Source: an uncultured Oscillospiraceae bacterium
GTDB lineage: Bacteria > Bacillota > Clostridia > Oscillospirales > Oscillospiraceae
NCBI GenBank assembly: GCA_910585735.1
Contig: CAJUEU010000003.1
Location: 30,501-94,500, forward strand
DNA length: 64,000 nt
Reading direction: 5' to 3'
In this document: piece by piece, positions 7,602 to 15,598 of the stretch
Layout: every line of letters begins with the position of its first letter
Position numbering within the stretch: position 1 is the first letter of the stretch
Position numbers and translations under genes: made by a program
Notes under the pieces: model-generated
What the model saw: the letters and a program-made list of their open reading frames with translations, nothing else
Database searches by the model: none
What the model was told of the DNA's origin: nothing

Positions 7602-7659
7602 AGGGATGTTTATGGGACATGGGTTTGCTTTATACTTGGTATGAGAGGAGGCCAAAACT

Positions 7660-8592
7660 GTGGCAGAGTTTTTTGATTTTAGCCAGTGGCAAAAGCCGGA
7701 AGAACTATCTGCGGGAAGTGGAGCCAGTGAAAAGATATGGCTTCGTTCGCCAGATGGGGAAAGAACAGGCCTCTTTAAATTTCCCAAAACCCGAAATTAT
7801 CCGGGGAAGCCGGAGACAACGTCCACAGAGCATGTATCAGAGTGGCTGGCCTCACAATTGGGAAAGATTTTGGGTGTTCCTTGCGCCGAGGTCGAACTGG
7901 GAAGCTATTATGGCCGAAAGGGCAGTTTAAGTGTCCTAATTACTGACAATAAGAAGGAACATTTGGAGCTGAATGAAGGCGTTGCGTTTATCAAGGAATT
8001 GTATCCACAATACGACGCAAAAGAAATGGTCGACAAGGCCTCCAAAACCTATTACTGTTTAGACCAAATCCTGGAGGCAACAAAGGAATATCTTCCCATA
8101 CAATTTTGGATCGAAGTCCTCCTGTTCGACTTTTTGATTGGCAACACAGACCGTCATCAAAGCAACTGGGCGCTGTTAAAGGACGAAGCCGGACAGTATC
8201 GTCAATGCCCGCTTTATGATAATGGGTCATCGCTGTGCAGCTACATTGAAGAGGATCAACTGGAGCGGCTGTTTTCTAAAGATAGCGGCCCTATGAGGCG
8301 CTTAACGGATACTGGGTCGCGGTCCAAAATACGGATAGATGGGGCGGTCAAAAAAGCTCCCACGCACAAAGAAGTTATCCGTCATATTCTGGATCAGTAT
8401 CCACGCAGCGCGGTGCCTACAGCCCGTAATTTTTTAGAGCGGCTTACCCAAGAGAAAATAGAAAGTCTTTTGAACGAATTGCCGAATGATATTTTTTCAG
8501 GGGGCCGCAAAACGCTCGCTTTATATTATTTAGGTGAGAAGAAACGCATTTTATCTCAGCTGCTAAAGGAAGGAATAACCAATTATGGCTAA
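7660..8592 (+). CDS. HipA/HipT-like serine/threonine kinase (putative toxin)
   Basis: 310 residues. GTG start at 7660 behind GAGAGGAGG. The catalytic core of Hip kinases is intact: LFKFPK (38-43) carries the ATP-binding Lys, the catalytic loop is GNTDRHQSNW (161-170) with Asp164, His166 and Asn169, and the metal-binding DxG equivalent is YDNGSS (Asp187). The N-terminal HipA subdomain (HipS-like) is missing, as in HipT; a HipS-like domain is encoded by the next gene. HipA and HipT phosphorylate aminoacyl-tRNA synthetases and stop translation; the target here is unknown. It overlaps the downstream gene by 8 nt, so they are translationally coupled. Codon use is more AT-rich than flanking genes. 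Confidence 0.82.
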   Translation: MAEFFDFSQWQKPEELSAGSGASEKIWLRSPDGERTGLFKFPKTRNYPGKPETTSTEHVSEWLASQLGKILGVPCAEVELGSYYGRKGSLSVLITDNKKEHLELNEGVAFIKELYPQYDAKEMVDKASKTYYCLDQILEATKEYLPIQFWIEVLLFDFLIGNTDRHQSNWALLKDEAGQYRQCPLYDNGSSLCSYIEEDQLERLFSKDSGPMRRLTDTGSRSKIRIDGAVKKAPTHKEVIRHILDQYPRSAVPTARNFLERLTQEKIESLLNELPNDIFSGGRKTLALYYLGEKKRILSQLLKEGITNYG

Positions 8593-9286
8593 GAAAAATG
8601 GATTGGATTATATTTATGTTGTGTGGCAGGATCCTAAAAGCCGCAGCAAATTTGTAATTGGTACTCTTACCCGCAATGGGCATTATGAATTTACCTATGG
8701 GGAGGAGTTGGAACAGGCCAAGAAGTGCGGCTTTATGCCGATGGTGGCATTTCCCTCATTTGAAGCAAGGTATGTAGAGGATACAGTATTCCCAACATTT
8801 TCTTGCCGGCTTCCCGATGTAAAAAGAAAAGACATTCAGCGCATTTTGGCCGATTGCGGATTAACGGAATATGATGAATTTGAGCTTTTGAAAAAGAGTG
8901 GAGCAAAACTTCCTACTGACACATTAGAGTTTATTGACCCGATTTTTGACGACCAGGAGGTTGTGGACCGCACATTCCATGTTGCGGGGATGCGATATTA
9001 CATGGATTGCGGGGGAGAAAATTGCGGTGCTGTTTCGCAGTTGCCTTCTGGAACTACTTTGATCCTTCGACGTGAACCAGATAACCAGCACGACCCTCAT
9101 GCGGTTCAAGTCATGACCAGGGAGGGGGTAATGCTTGGATACTTACCCAGATATTATAGTGAGGCGGTGTCTAAGCGGCTGGAAAAAGGAATGAGCTATA
9201 CCTGCCAGGTCGCAACTCATAGCTGTGAAAAAATGTGTGGCGAATGTTTAAAAGTCAAATTGCGGATGCCGGCAATTCTTGTGTAG
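8585..9286 (+). CDS. HipS-like domain plus HIRAN domain protein (putative antitoxin or DNA-end sensor)
   Basis: 233 residues. Residues about 8-105 resemble the N-terminal subdomain of HipA (HipS): YVVWQDPKSR, IGTLTRNGHYEFTYG, a run ending in VFPTFSCRLPD and a following basic helix. Residues about 128-228 form a HIRAN domain, recognised by TTLILRREPDNQHDPHAVQV and VMLGYLPRYYSEAV. HIRAN domains bind DNA ends or single-stranded DNA. HipS-HIRAN proteins have been described as putative antitoxins in bicistronic Hip-kinase operons (Gerdes and co-workers, 2021, recalled from memory). Cysteines cluster near the end (CEKMCGEC), a possible metal site. The start overlaps the kinase stop by 8 nt. It ends the AT-rich island. 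Confidence 0.78.
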   Translation: MAKKNGLDYIYVVWQDPKSRSKFVIGTLTRNGHYEFTYGEELEQAKKCGFMPMVAFPSFEARYVEDTVFPTFSCRLPDVKRKDIQRILADCGLTEYDEFELLKKSGAKLPTDTLEFIDPIFDDQEVVDRTFHVAGMRYYMDCGGENCGAVSQLPSGTTLILRREPDNQHDPHAVQVMTREGVMLGYLPRYYSEAVSKRLEKGMSYTCQVATHSCEKMCGECLKVKLRMPAILV

Positions 9287-9298
9287 TGGCAGTTGTGT

Positions 9299-9330
9299 AA
9301 AGGAGGCCGTCCCGCGGGACGGCCTCCTTT
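9299..9330. terminator. Bidirectional terminator between the Hip-kinase locus and pdaB-like gene
   Basis: A 32-bp perfect palindrome, AAAGGAGGCCGTCCCG followed by its complement, with T-rich tail on the plus strand. It lies between convergent genes. Confidence 0.85.
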
Positions 9331-9335
9331 GTGCC

Positions 9336-10112
9336 TTACGACTTGGGGCACTGCTTGCCGGCATGGTCGATGGTGTAATCCGTGTTGTACTCTCCGGGGA
9401 GAATGAGCTCCGAGATGGGAACAAAGGTGTAGCCCTCCTGGAGCAGAGTCTCCAGAATGGCGGGCAGGGCCTCGGGGGTGTGCTTGGCGGCGTTGTGAAA
9501 CAGCACGATGGAGCCCGCCTGCACCCTGGAGGTCACCCGTTTGGTGATCTCGGCGGCGCTGAGGTCCTTCCAGTCCAGGGAGTCCACATCCCATTGAATG
9601 GGCTCCATGCCGATGGCCCGGATGGCGGTGATCACGTTGTCGTCATACTCCCCGTAGGGGGGGCGAATGAGGGTGGGACGCACCCCGGTGACCGCCTCGA
9701 TCTTGTCGTTGCAGGCGTTCAGATCTGCGCCGATCTCCTCCCGGGAAAGCTGGGAGAGATGGTCGTGGTGGTTGGAATGGTTCATCACCTCATGCCCCGC
9801 GTCCGAGAGGGCCTTCACCGACTCAGGGTATTTGTCCACCCACTCCCCCACCACAAAGAAGGTGGCCTTTACATTGTACTTGCTCAAAATGTCGATAAGC
9901 TGCTGGGTGTCCTCATTGCCCCAGGCTGCGTCAAAGGAAATGGACACCATTTTTTGGTCCCGCTGGACGCAGTAGATGGGCAATTCTCTGGTGGTGGCCG
10001 AGGCCCCTACCACCAGAGGAGAGTTCACCGCCCACAGCATACCTCCCGCCGCCAGCAGACAAGCCAGTACGGTCAAAGTCTTTTTCTTCAGCAAAAACAT
10101 CTTGATATTCAA
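9336..10112 (-). CDS. pdaB: Polysaccharide deacetylase, sporulation PdaB type
   Basis: 258 residues from a TTG at 10112, preferred because GAGGAGG lies 8 bases upstream; the ATG at 10100 is too far from it. A membrane anchor or signal follows (VLACLLAAGGMLWAV). The NodB deacetylase domain shows FDAAWGNEDT (first metal Asp), HSNHHDHL (metal His pair), RPPYGEYD and IVLFHN, in the right order. PdaB-type enzymes act on spore cortex peptidoglycan, and this protein has the short single-domain form of that group. Transcribed alone, downstream of the AraC gene but separated from it by a terminator. Confidence 0.85.
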   Translation of the reverse strand: MNIKMFLLKKKTLTVLACLLAAGGMLWAVNSPLVVGASATTRELPIYCVQRDQKMVSISFDAAWGNEDTQQLIDILSKYNVKATFFVVGEWVDKYPESVKALSDAGHEVMNHSNHHDHLSQLSREEIGADLNACNDKIEAVTGVRPTLIRPPYGEYDDNVITAIRAIGMEPIQWDVDSLDWKDLSAAEITKRVTSRVQAGSIVLFHNAAKHTPEALPAILETLLQEGYTFVPISELILPGEYNTDYTIDHAGKQCPKS

Positions 10113-10217
10113 AGGGATCCCCTCCTCGCGATTCTGATGTACTATATGCTTCGTCCACAGGGTTCCATGCGGAAAAATGTACTGAAACCGCATTAGAGAT
10201 AAGCGTAAAAGAAAAAA

Positions 10218-10250
10218 AGCAGCCGCCGGAGAACTACTCCGGCGGCTGCT
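10218..10250. terminator. Bidirectional terminator after the araC-like gene
   Basis: 14-bp stem AGCAGCCGCCGGAG/CTCCGGCGGCTGCT with a 5-nt loop and T-runs on both strands. Confidence 0.88.
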
Positions 10251-10268
10251 TTTTTTGAAAGCAACGAA

Positions 10269-11024
10269 TCAGGGCAAGTTGACGTCAGAAAGCACGGTAG
10301 CGCTCCGGCTTTTTCGCCGGAACTGGAGAGGGGTAAGCCCGGTATACTGCTTAAAGCTCTGGCCGAAATGGCGGCTGGAGGAGAAGCACAACTCGGCGGC
10401 AATGGCGGTGATGGACAGCTCGCTGGAGGACAGCAGGCTCTGGGCCAGACCGAGCCGTTTCTCCAGAATGTACCGATGAAGGGTACATCCAACTTCTCCT
10501 TTGGATAAGGTGTTCAAATATCCCACAGAGACCCCGGCGGCATCGGCCACATCCTTCTCGGAGAAAGGGGTGGTCAGGTGGGATTCAATATATTCGTTGG
10601 CCCGGCGGAGTAGGGAATTGCTGTGGAGGACGCTCCGATTTTGGACCAGTTCGCATAGTCCCAAGGCGGCGGAGAGGACGGCATCATGAATATCATCCAT
10701 GGTCTTGGCCTTGTCGATATCCAGTGTTCGGTTCTCCAGAATGTCGAAAAGGGCGCTGGCCGGAAGCTGGAGCAGATACCCGTGGTGGAGAAGCAGTCCC
10801 AGGACCATACAGGCCTGCATCTGCCGGAAATGGAGGGTGTCTTTCAGCCTGCTGCCAGAGCTGCCGCCCTCGGAGCGGCCACCTGGATAGCCGGCCAAGA
10901 GTTCCTGAACTCTTGCGCTATCTCCGCAGGAGATAGCGTCCAAAGTCATCTGTGCACCGCGGAAAATGACCAGATACCCTTCGGCGGCTTGCTGGGCATG
11001 GTCGATGCTGCCTTCAAATCTCAT
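10269..11024 (-). CDS. AraC family transcriptional regulator
   Basis: 251 residues from the ATG at 11024, which has AAGGAGG five bases upstream. The last 100 residues carry two helix-turn-helix units: FSEKDVADAAGVSVGYLNTL and ITAIAAELCFSSSRHFGQSF, ending with YTGLTPLQFRRK, the standard AraC C-terminus. The N-terminal half has no recognisable cupin and resembles the helical sensor of ytdP/yesN-type AraC regulators only loosely. It is divergent from the GPH transporter and isomerase genes, across a region containing a promoter overlapped by an inverted repeat, so it most likely activates those genes when their sugar is present. Confidence 0.88.
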   Translation of the reverse strand: MRFEGSIDHAQQAAEGYLVIFRGAQMTLDAISCGDSARVQELLAGYPGGRSEGGSSGSRLKDTLHFRQMQACMVLGLLLHHGYLLQLPASALFDILENRTLDIDKAKTMDDIHDAVLSAALGLCELVQNRSVLHSNSLLRRANEYIESHLTTPFSEKDVADAAGVSVGYLNTLSKGEVGCTLHRYILEKRLGLAQSLLSSSELSITAIAAELCFSSSRHFGQSFKQYTGLTPLQFRRKSRSATVLSDVNLP

Positions 11025-11112
11025 AGGGGCCTCCTTGTCATTTTGCACAAAAAGTGCAAGCAAAAATTGTGCGGCTTGTCGAAAATGAAAGGACTGCGAA
11101 AAAATGATATTT

Positions 11113-11161
11113 TAGGATAAAATATGATAGAATTGTGACTAAAATATTTTTATCCTATTAT
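11113..11161 (+). promoter_or_regulatory. Promoter with overlapping inverted repeat, candidate AraC operator
   Basis: Promoter TTGTGA (11133-11138), 17-bp spacer, TATTAT (11156-11161). Arms TAGGATAAAA (11113-11122) and TTTTATCCTA (11148-11157) form a perfect 10-bp inverted repeat; the right arm overlaps the -10. This is a plausible regulator site for the sugar transport operon. Confidence 0.55.
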
Positions 11162-11240
11162 AAACGGCGAAGCAAGCGCTGTCAAATCCAAAAAAGGAGA
11201 AGGAAGAAGATCGACCCAACAAAAAACGGAGGTATGTTTT

Positions 11241-12764
11241 ATGAACATGGAAGGAAGAAACCCCAAGTACGCAAAGTACTGGTCAGCTGACGGACTGCAT
11301 CACTGCTCTCCCCTCAGAATGGCCGGCTTTGCCTGCAACAACCTGGCCACCAACATGTACTTCATGATCATGGCCATGGCCAGCTTCTACCTGAACGGCT
11401 TCGTGGGCCTGGCGGTTATGGCTGCGTCCAGCTTTGCCGCTGTCATGCGTGTGTGGGACGCCGTCACTGACCCTATGATCGGCTTCATTATTGACCGGAC
11501 CAATGGTAAGTTCGGCAAGATGCGTCCCTTTATGGTGATCGGCAACATCGGTATGCACATTACCTCGTTTCTCCTGTTCCATGTGACCCACCAGCTGCCC
11601 GAGGGCTTCGCTCGGATCGCGTTCTACACGGTGATTTGTGTGGTCTACTACATCTTCTTCACCTTCCAGAATGCCATCACCCGGGCTGGTCAGGCCGTTA
11701 TGACCAACGACCCCAAGCAGCGCCCTCTGTTCTCCATGTTCAACGTGATCATTCCCATCGTTGTCATGACCGTGGTCACTTGGCATCGGACCAATATTCT
11801 GATCCCCAAGTACGGCTCCTACTACAGCACCGGGCTGTTCCATGACATGTGGCTGGTGGCCTTCTGCACCTCCGTGGTGTGCACCATTATCGCCGTCATT
11901 GCCATCGCGCCCAAGGACCAGCCCGAGTTCTACGGCGTCAACACCGCTACCAAGGCTGCCAAAATCAGCTTCAAGGACTATGCTGAGGTCCTGAAGGGAA
12001 ACAAGGCGATCCGCTGGCTGATCCTGGCCGCCTGCTCCGACAAATTTGCCACTCAGGCCAACCACACTTCCATCAACATCGTTCTGTGGGGACTGGTGGT
12101 AGGAAACAATGCTCTCTCCGGCGGTATGGGTATCTACACCAATGGCTTTACCATCATCTTCGCCTTACTGGGCTACGGCGTGGTGGCTCAGAAGCTGGGC
12201 CTGCGGAAGACCTATGTGGTGGGCTCTCTGGGCGGTATTGTTCTGAACCTCTGTATGATCATGCTGTGGGTCTTCGGCGATCCTACCACTATGAACCTGC
12301 CCGGCTATGAGGGCTTCAACGGCTTCTCCCTGTTCACAATTCTCTACATGGTTCTGATCATCGCCAAGGGCGGCTTCGGCACCATGACCGGCGACATCGT
12401 TCTGCCCATGATTTCCGACTGTACCGACTACGAGGTCTACCGCAGCGGCAAGTTCGTTCCCGGCCTGATGGGTACCCTCTTCAGCCTGGTGGACAAGGGC
12501 ATCAGCTCCATCTCCCCCATGTTCACCGGCCTGATCTTCAGCTTCATCGGCTTTGCCGATGCCTATCCCGACCTGACCACCCAACTTACTCCCACCTTGT
12601 TTGCCGTGGCTCTGTTCATTGCTTACGGCCTGCCCTCCATCGGCCTGGCCATTAACATCATCGCCATGGAGTTTTATCCCCTGACCAAGGAGAAGATGGC
12701 CGAGATCCAGGACGAGATTGCCCGGATCAAGGCCCGGGATATGGCCGCTATAGAGCAGAAATAA
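11241..12764 (+). CDS. GPH-family sugar:cation symporter (MFS)
   Basis: 507 residues with about 12 hydrophobic segments. The loop after the second segment, WDAVTDPMIGFIIDRTNGKF followed by GKMRPF, is the signature of glycoside-pentoside-hexuronide:cation symporters such as MelB, XynB and UidB. A matching DCTDYEVYRSGKFVPGLMGT in the second half is also typical. It would import an oligosaccharide, glycoside or uronide with a cation. The start has ACGGAGG upstream. It is followed after 25 bp by a sugar-phosphate-isomerase-like gene, and the AraC gene is divergent; together they look like a small sugar-use operon. Substrate cannot be deduced. Confidence 0.85.
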   Translation: MNMEGRNPKYAKYWSADGLHHCSPLRMAGFACNNLATNMYFMIMAMASFYLNGFVGLAVMAASSFAAVMRVWDAVTDPMIGFIIDRTNGKFGKMRPFMVIGNIGMHITSFLLFHVTHQLPEGFARIAFYTVICVVYYIFFTFQNAITRAGQAVMTNDPKQRPLFSMFNVIIPIVVMTVVTWHRTNILIPKYGSYYSTGLFHDMWLVAFCTSVVCTIIAVIAIAPKDQPEFYGVNTATKAAKISFKDYAEVLKGNKAIRWLILAACSDKFATQANHTSINIVLWGLVVGNNALSGGMGIYTNGFTIIFALLGYGVVAQKLGLRKTYVVGSLGGIVLNLCMIMLWVFGDPTTMNLPGYEGFNGFSLFTILYMVLIIAKGGFGTMTGDIVLPMISDCTDYEVYRSGKFVPGLMGTLFSLVDKGISSISPMFTGLIFSFIGFADAYPDLTTQLTPTLFAVALFIAYGLPSIGLAINIIAMEFYPLTKEKMAEIQDEIARIKARDMAAIEQK

Positions 12765-12789
12765 GCCATTGTAAAAGGAGAATTCAGCC

Positions 12790-13719
12790 ATGTCTATGGA
12801 TAAGGTCACGATCTCCGGCTTCGCCGACGAGATCAGCCAGAGCTTTGACGAGCAGCTTCAGGTAGTCACCGATTTGGGGATGAAGTATATCTGCATCCGC
12901 TCTGCCGAGGGCAAGGGGATTGCGGATTACACCCCCCAGGAGATGGAGGAGACTCTGCTGCCCCGGATGAAAAAGGCCAGGGTGGGGGGTTCCAGCTTGG
13001 GCTCGGCCATCGGGAAGATCCCTCTGGACGATCAGGAGGCTTTTGAGACCCAGGTGGCCCAGCTGGAGAATCTCTGCCAGCTCTGCAAGGTGCTGGAATG
13101 CCGGTACATCCGGGTCTTCAGCTTCTATCCACCCAAAGGGGAGGATCCCAATACCTGCGGCGAGCAGGTGCTGGAGAAGCTGAAGGTCTTGATTCAGATC
13201 GCCGAGAAGAACAATGTGATCCTCATTCACGAGAATGAGAAGGGGATCTTCGGCGACACTGGGGATCGTTGTAAGTATGTGATGGACACCCTAGGTGGTC
13301 CCCACTTCAAGGCAGCCTTTGATTTCGCCAATTTTGTCCAGTGCGGGGAGGACCCCGAGAAATGCTGGGATCAGCTGCAGGCTCACATCGCTTACATCCA
13401 TGTGAAGGATGCGGTGCCCAACGCTGTTTTGAACGTACCGGCGGGCACAGGAGACGGCAAGATTCCCCAACTTCTCCGCCGGGCCATCCGGGAGGAGGGC
13501 TATACCGGATTCCTTACTCTGGAGCCTCATTTGGCCATGTTCAACTTCTTTGGCGCCAAGCCCAAGGTCGAAGGGGATAAGCCCAAGCCCCCGATGGAGA
13601 ACAACCCCTTCTTCCAGAAGCTGAAGGAGGAGATGGCTCAGCCCGGTCGTCCCAAGAATGGGGCCGAGGCCTACGCCATACAGTACAACGCCCTTCAGGA
13701 CATCCTGGGCAAAATTTGA
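12790..13719 (+). CDS. Sugar phosphate isomerase/epimerase-like TIM-barrel protein (AP endonuclease 2 superfamily)
   Basis: 309 residues. It has the xylose-isomerase-like TIM-barrel pattern: early SGFADEISQSFDEQL, metal-ligand Glu in ILIHENEKGIFGDT, then AAFDFANFVQCGE, IAYIHVKDA and GFLTLEPHL, which carry the usual Asp/His/Glu metal ligands at strand ends. Such enzymes isomerise or epimerise keto sugars, inositols or uronates. An AAAAGGAG site and the 25-bp gap after the transporter indicate one operon, so it probably processes the imported sugar. A lysine/proline-rich segment near 258-285 is an insertion compared with simple family members. Confidence 0.78.
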   Translation: MSMDKVTISGFADEISQSFDEQLQVVTDLGMKYICIRSAEGKGIADYTPQEMEETLLPRMKKARVGGSSLGSAIGKIPLDDQEAFETQVAQLENLCQLCKVLECRYIRVFSFYPPKGEDPNTCGEQVLEKLKVLIQIAEKNNVILIHENEKGIFGDTGDRCKYVMDTLGGPHFKAAFDFANFVQCGEDPEKCWDQLQAHIAYIHVKDAVPNAVLNVPAGTGDGKIPQLLRRAIREEGYTGFLTLEPHLAMFNFFGAKPKVEGDKPKPPMENNPFFQKLKEEMAQPGRPKNGAEAYAIQYNALQDILGKI

Positions 13720-13814
13720 TTTTTCACAGGCCCCTCTATGGGCCAAAAGCTGGGCCTCCAGCAGTTTCCACCGCCGGACCTCCCGCCTGAAAATTTGCGG
13801 CCCGCCTCTCTGCA

Positions 13815-13859
13815 ACAGGAACGCCTCCACAAGCGCTTTGCTTGTGGAGGCGTTCCTGT
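13815..13859 (+). terminator. Terminator of the sugar-use operon
   Basis: Perfect 20-bp stem (13815-13834 with 13840-13859), loop GCTTT, followed by CTTTT on the plus strand. Confidence 0.88.
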
Positions 13860-13870
13860 CTTTTATGGGT

Positions 13871-14041
13871 TCAGTTTTCCCCCCGCTCCCGAAGAACAGC
13901 CTCCATGGCCTCCCGGTGGGGGCCCACAATGACCTGGCGCCATCGGTGGAGGATACGGCTGTCAAAAGCCCGGTACTGCCGGACCAGGACATCCCGGTCC
14001 TCCACCTGGGCCAGGGGAAGCTCCTCCTGGGACCTGCACAT
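13871..14041 (-). CDS. Small hypothetical protein, 56 residues
   Basis: A short open frame starting MCRSQEELPLAQVEDRDVLV and ending REAMEAVLRERGEN. It starts at 14041 with a GGAG-like site about 10 bases upstream, and lies divergent to the XRE regulator. The composition (charged, helical, codon use like neighbouring genes) makes it plausible. No family is recognised. It could be a small partner regulated with the XRE gene, or a chance frame. Confidence 0.4.
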   Translation of the reverse strand: MCRSQEELPLAQVEDRDVLVRQYRAFDSRILHRWRQVIVGPHREAMEAVLRERGEN

Positions 14042-14160
14042 AGCCGCTCTCCGCCTTTCTCCCTCGAATAATATCTATAAATATAGCATAAATATCTAAA
14101 GATGTAAATACGAAAGAAAAATTTTGCTATGGTTATAGAAAAGGGAGGGAGAGTATTTTT

Positions 14161-14478
14161 ATGGAGATAGGAAAGCGGATCATAGACCTGCGGGAGAAAA
14201 AAGGCTGGACCACCAACCGGCTGGCCAACGCCTGCGGTTTGTCCCAAAGCTTTTTGCGGGCGGTGGAGCTGGAGGAAAAGGGGATCTCGGTGGAAAGCCT
14301 CTCCCTGGTGTGCGATGCCCTGGGGGTGTCTCTCCGGGACTTTTTTGACCTGCCCGGGGAGGAGGAGACCCCGGAGGCCCGCCTGGAGCGGCGGGTGCGG
14401 GAGCTGACTCCCCGGCAAAAGGGAAGCCTGCTGCAATTTCTGGACGCTATGGCGGGGGAGGGAAGAGTTCCCAGATAG
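14161..14478 (+). CDS. XRE-family helix-turn-helix regulator
   Basis: 105 residues. The N-terminal 60 residues are a Cro/C1-type DNA-binding domain: MEIGKRIIDLREKKGWTTNR, then LANACGLSQSFLRAVE (recognition helices) and ISVESLSLVCDALGVSLRDF. The rest is a short acidic-to-basic tail that may mediate dimerisation. The start follows AAGGGAGGG. It stands 60 bp before galE on the same strand, but galE has its own strong ribosome site and the link is uncertain. The AT-rich 120 bp upstream, shared with the small divergent gene, probably contain its operator. Confidence 0.85.
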   Translation: MEIGKRIIDLREKKGWTTNRLANACGLSQSFLRAVELEEKGISVESLSLVCDALGVSLRDFFDLPGEEETPEARLERRVRELTPRQKGSLLQFLDAMAGEGRVPR

Positions 14479-14537
14479 GCTTGCAATCGGCATTTGGGAA
14501 GATTATAATAGAGCTATTACAAAAAGGAGGATTTTCC

Positions 14538-15533
14538 ATGTCCATGAAGACCATTTTGGTAGCCGGCGGAGCCGGCTATATCGGCAGCCACATGGTGGCT
14601 TTGCTGGTGGAAAAGGGTTATGATGTGGTGGTGGCTGACAATCTCTGCACCGGCCACCGGGACGCTGTTAAGGGGGCCAAACTGGAGATTTGTGACTTGC
14701 GGGACAAGGAGGCCATGGAGAAGCTTTTCTCCTCCTATCCCATTGATGGGGTCATCAACTTTGCCGCCTTCTCCTTGGTAGGGGAGAGCGTGGCTGACCC
14801 GCTGAAATACTATGGAAACAATGTCTCCGGGGCTGTGGGGATCCTCACGGCCATGAAGGACCACGGGGTGAACAAGATCGTTTTCTCCTCCACCGCCGCC
14901 ACTTACGGGGAGCCCGAGAGGCAGCCCATTGAGGAGATCGACCGAACCGAGCCCATCAACCCCTACGGGGCCTCCAAGCTGACCATTGAGGGGCTTCTTA
15001 AGTGGTGCGATAAGGCTTATGGGATCAAATACGCCGCCCTGCGGTATTTCAACGCCGCCGGTGCCGACCCCGAGGTTTCCATCGGGGAGGACCACTTCCC
15101 CGAGACCCACCTAATCCCCAACGTGCTTTCTGCCGCTCTGGGCAAAAAATCCCTGGAGCTTTACGGGGACGACTACCCCACCCCGGACGGCACCTGTGTC
15201 CGGGATTATATCCACGTTCGGGACCTGGCGGAGGCCCACCTGCTTGCCTTGGAGTACCTGGACAGGGGAGGGGAGAGCGGCCCCTTTAACTTGGGCAGCG
15301 GGGACGGCTACAGCGTGAAAGAGATCGTGGAGACCGCCCGGAGGGTCACGGGTAAGCCCATTCCCGCCGCCATGAAGCCCCGCCGCCCCGGAGATCCCCC
15401 CACCCTCATCGCCTCCAATAAAAAGGCCCGGGAGGTGCTGGGCTGGACCCCTAAGCGGGGACTGGAGGAGATCATCGCCGACGCCTGGACCTGGCATCAG
15501 GGCCACCCCGAGGGCTATGGGGACCGAAAATAA
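14538..15533 (+). CDS. galE: UDP-glucose 4-epimerase
   Basis: 331 residues from the ATG at 14538, which has AAGGAGG 8 bases upstream; a TTG 57 bases earlier lacks a site. The Rossmann motif VAGGAGYIGSHMV is at the N-terminus. The catalytic Tyr and Lys are in NPYGASKLTIE and the conserved Ser/Thr in FSSTAATYGEP. ALRYFNAAGADP and VRDYIHVRDLAEAH are standard GalE signatures. The enzyme interconverts UDP-glucose and UDP-galactose for the Leloir pathway or surface polysaccharide. No other gal gene is adjacent. A strong terminator follows. Confidence 0.95.
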   Translation: MSMKTILVAGGAGYIGSHMVALLVEKGYDVVVADNLCTGHRDAVKGAKLEICDLRDKEAMEKLFSSYPIDGVINFAAFSLVGESVADPLKYYGNNVSGAVGILTAMKDHGVNKIVFSSTAATYGEPERQPIEEIDRTEPINPYGASKLTIEGLLKWCDKAYGIKYAALRYFNAAGADPEVSIGEDHFPETHLIPNVLSAALGKKSLELYGDDYPTPDGTCVRDYIHVRDLAEAHLLALEYLDRGGESGPFNLGSGDGYSVKEIVETARRVTGKPIPAAMKPRRPGDPPTLIASNKKAREVLGWTPKRGLEEIIADAWTWHQGHPEGYGDRK

Positions 15534-15543
15534 GGAAAATATA

Positions 15544-15586
15544 AAAACAGGGGGTATTTCTTGGCCGAAGAAATACCCCCTGTTTT
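15544..15586. terminator. Bidirectional terminator between galE and the transglutaminase-like gene
   Basis: 19-bp perfect stem (15544-15562 with 15568-15586) around AACAGGGGGTATTTC, T-runs on both strands; it lies between convergent genes. Confidence 0.9.
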
Positions 15587-15598
15587 TCGTTTTCGGAT

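Noticed and set aside
14481..14537. Upstream TTG start for galE
   Set aside because: It would add 19 atypical residues and has no ribosome site, while the ATG at 14538 has AAGGAGG at the right distance.
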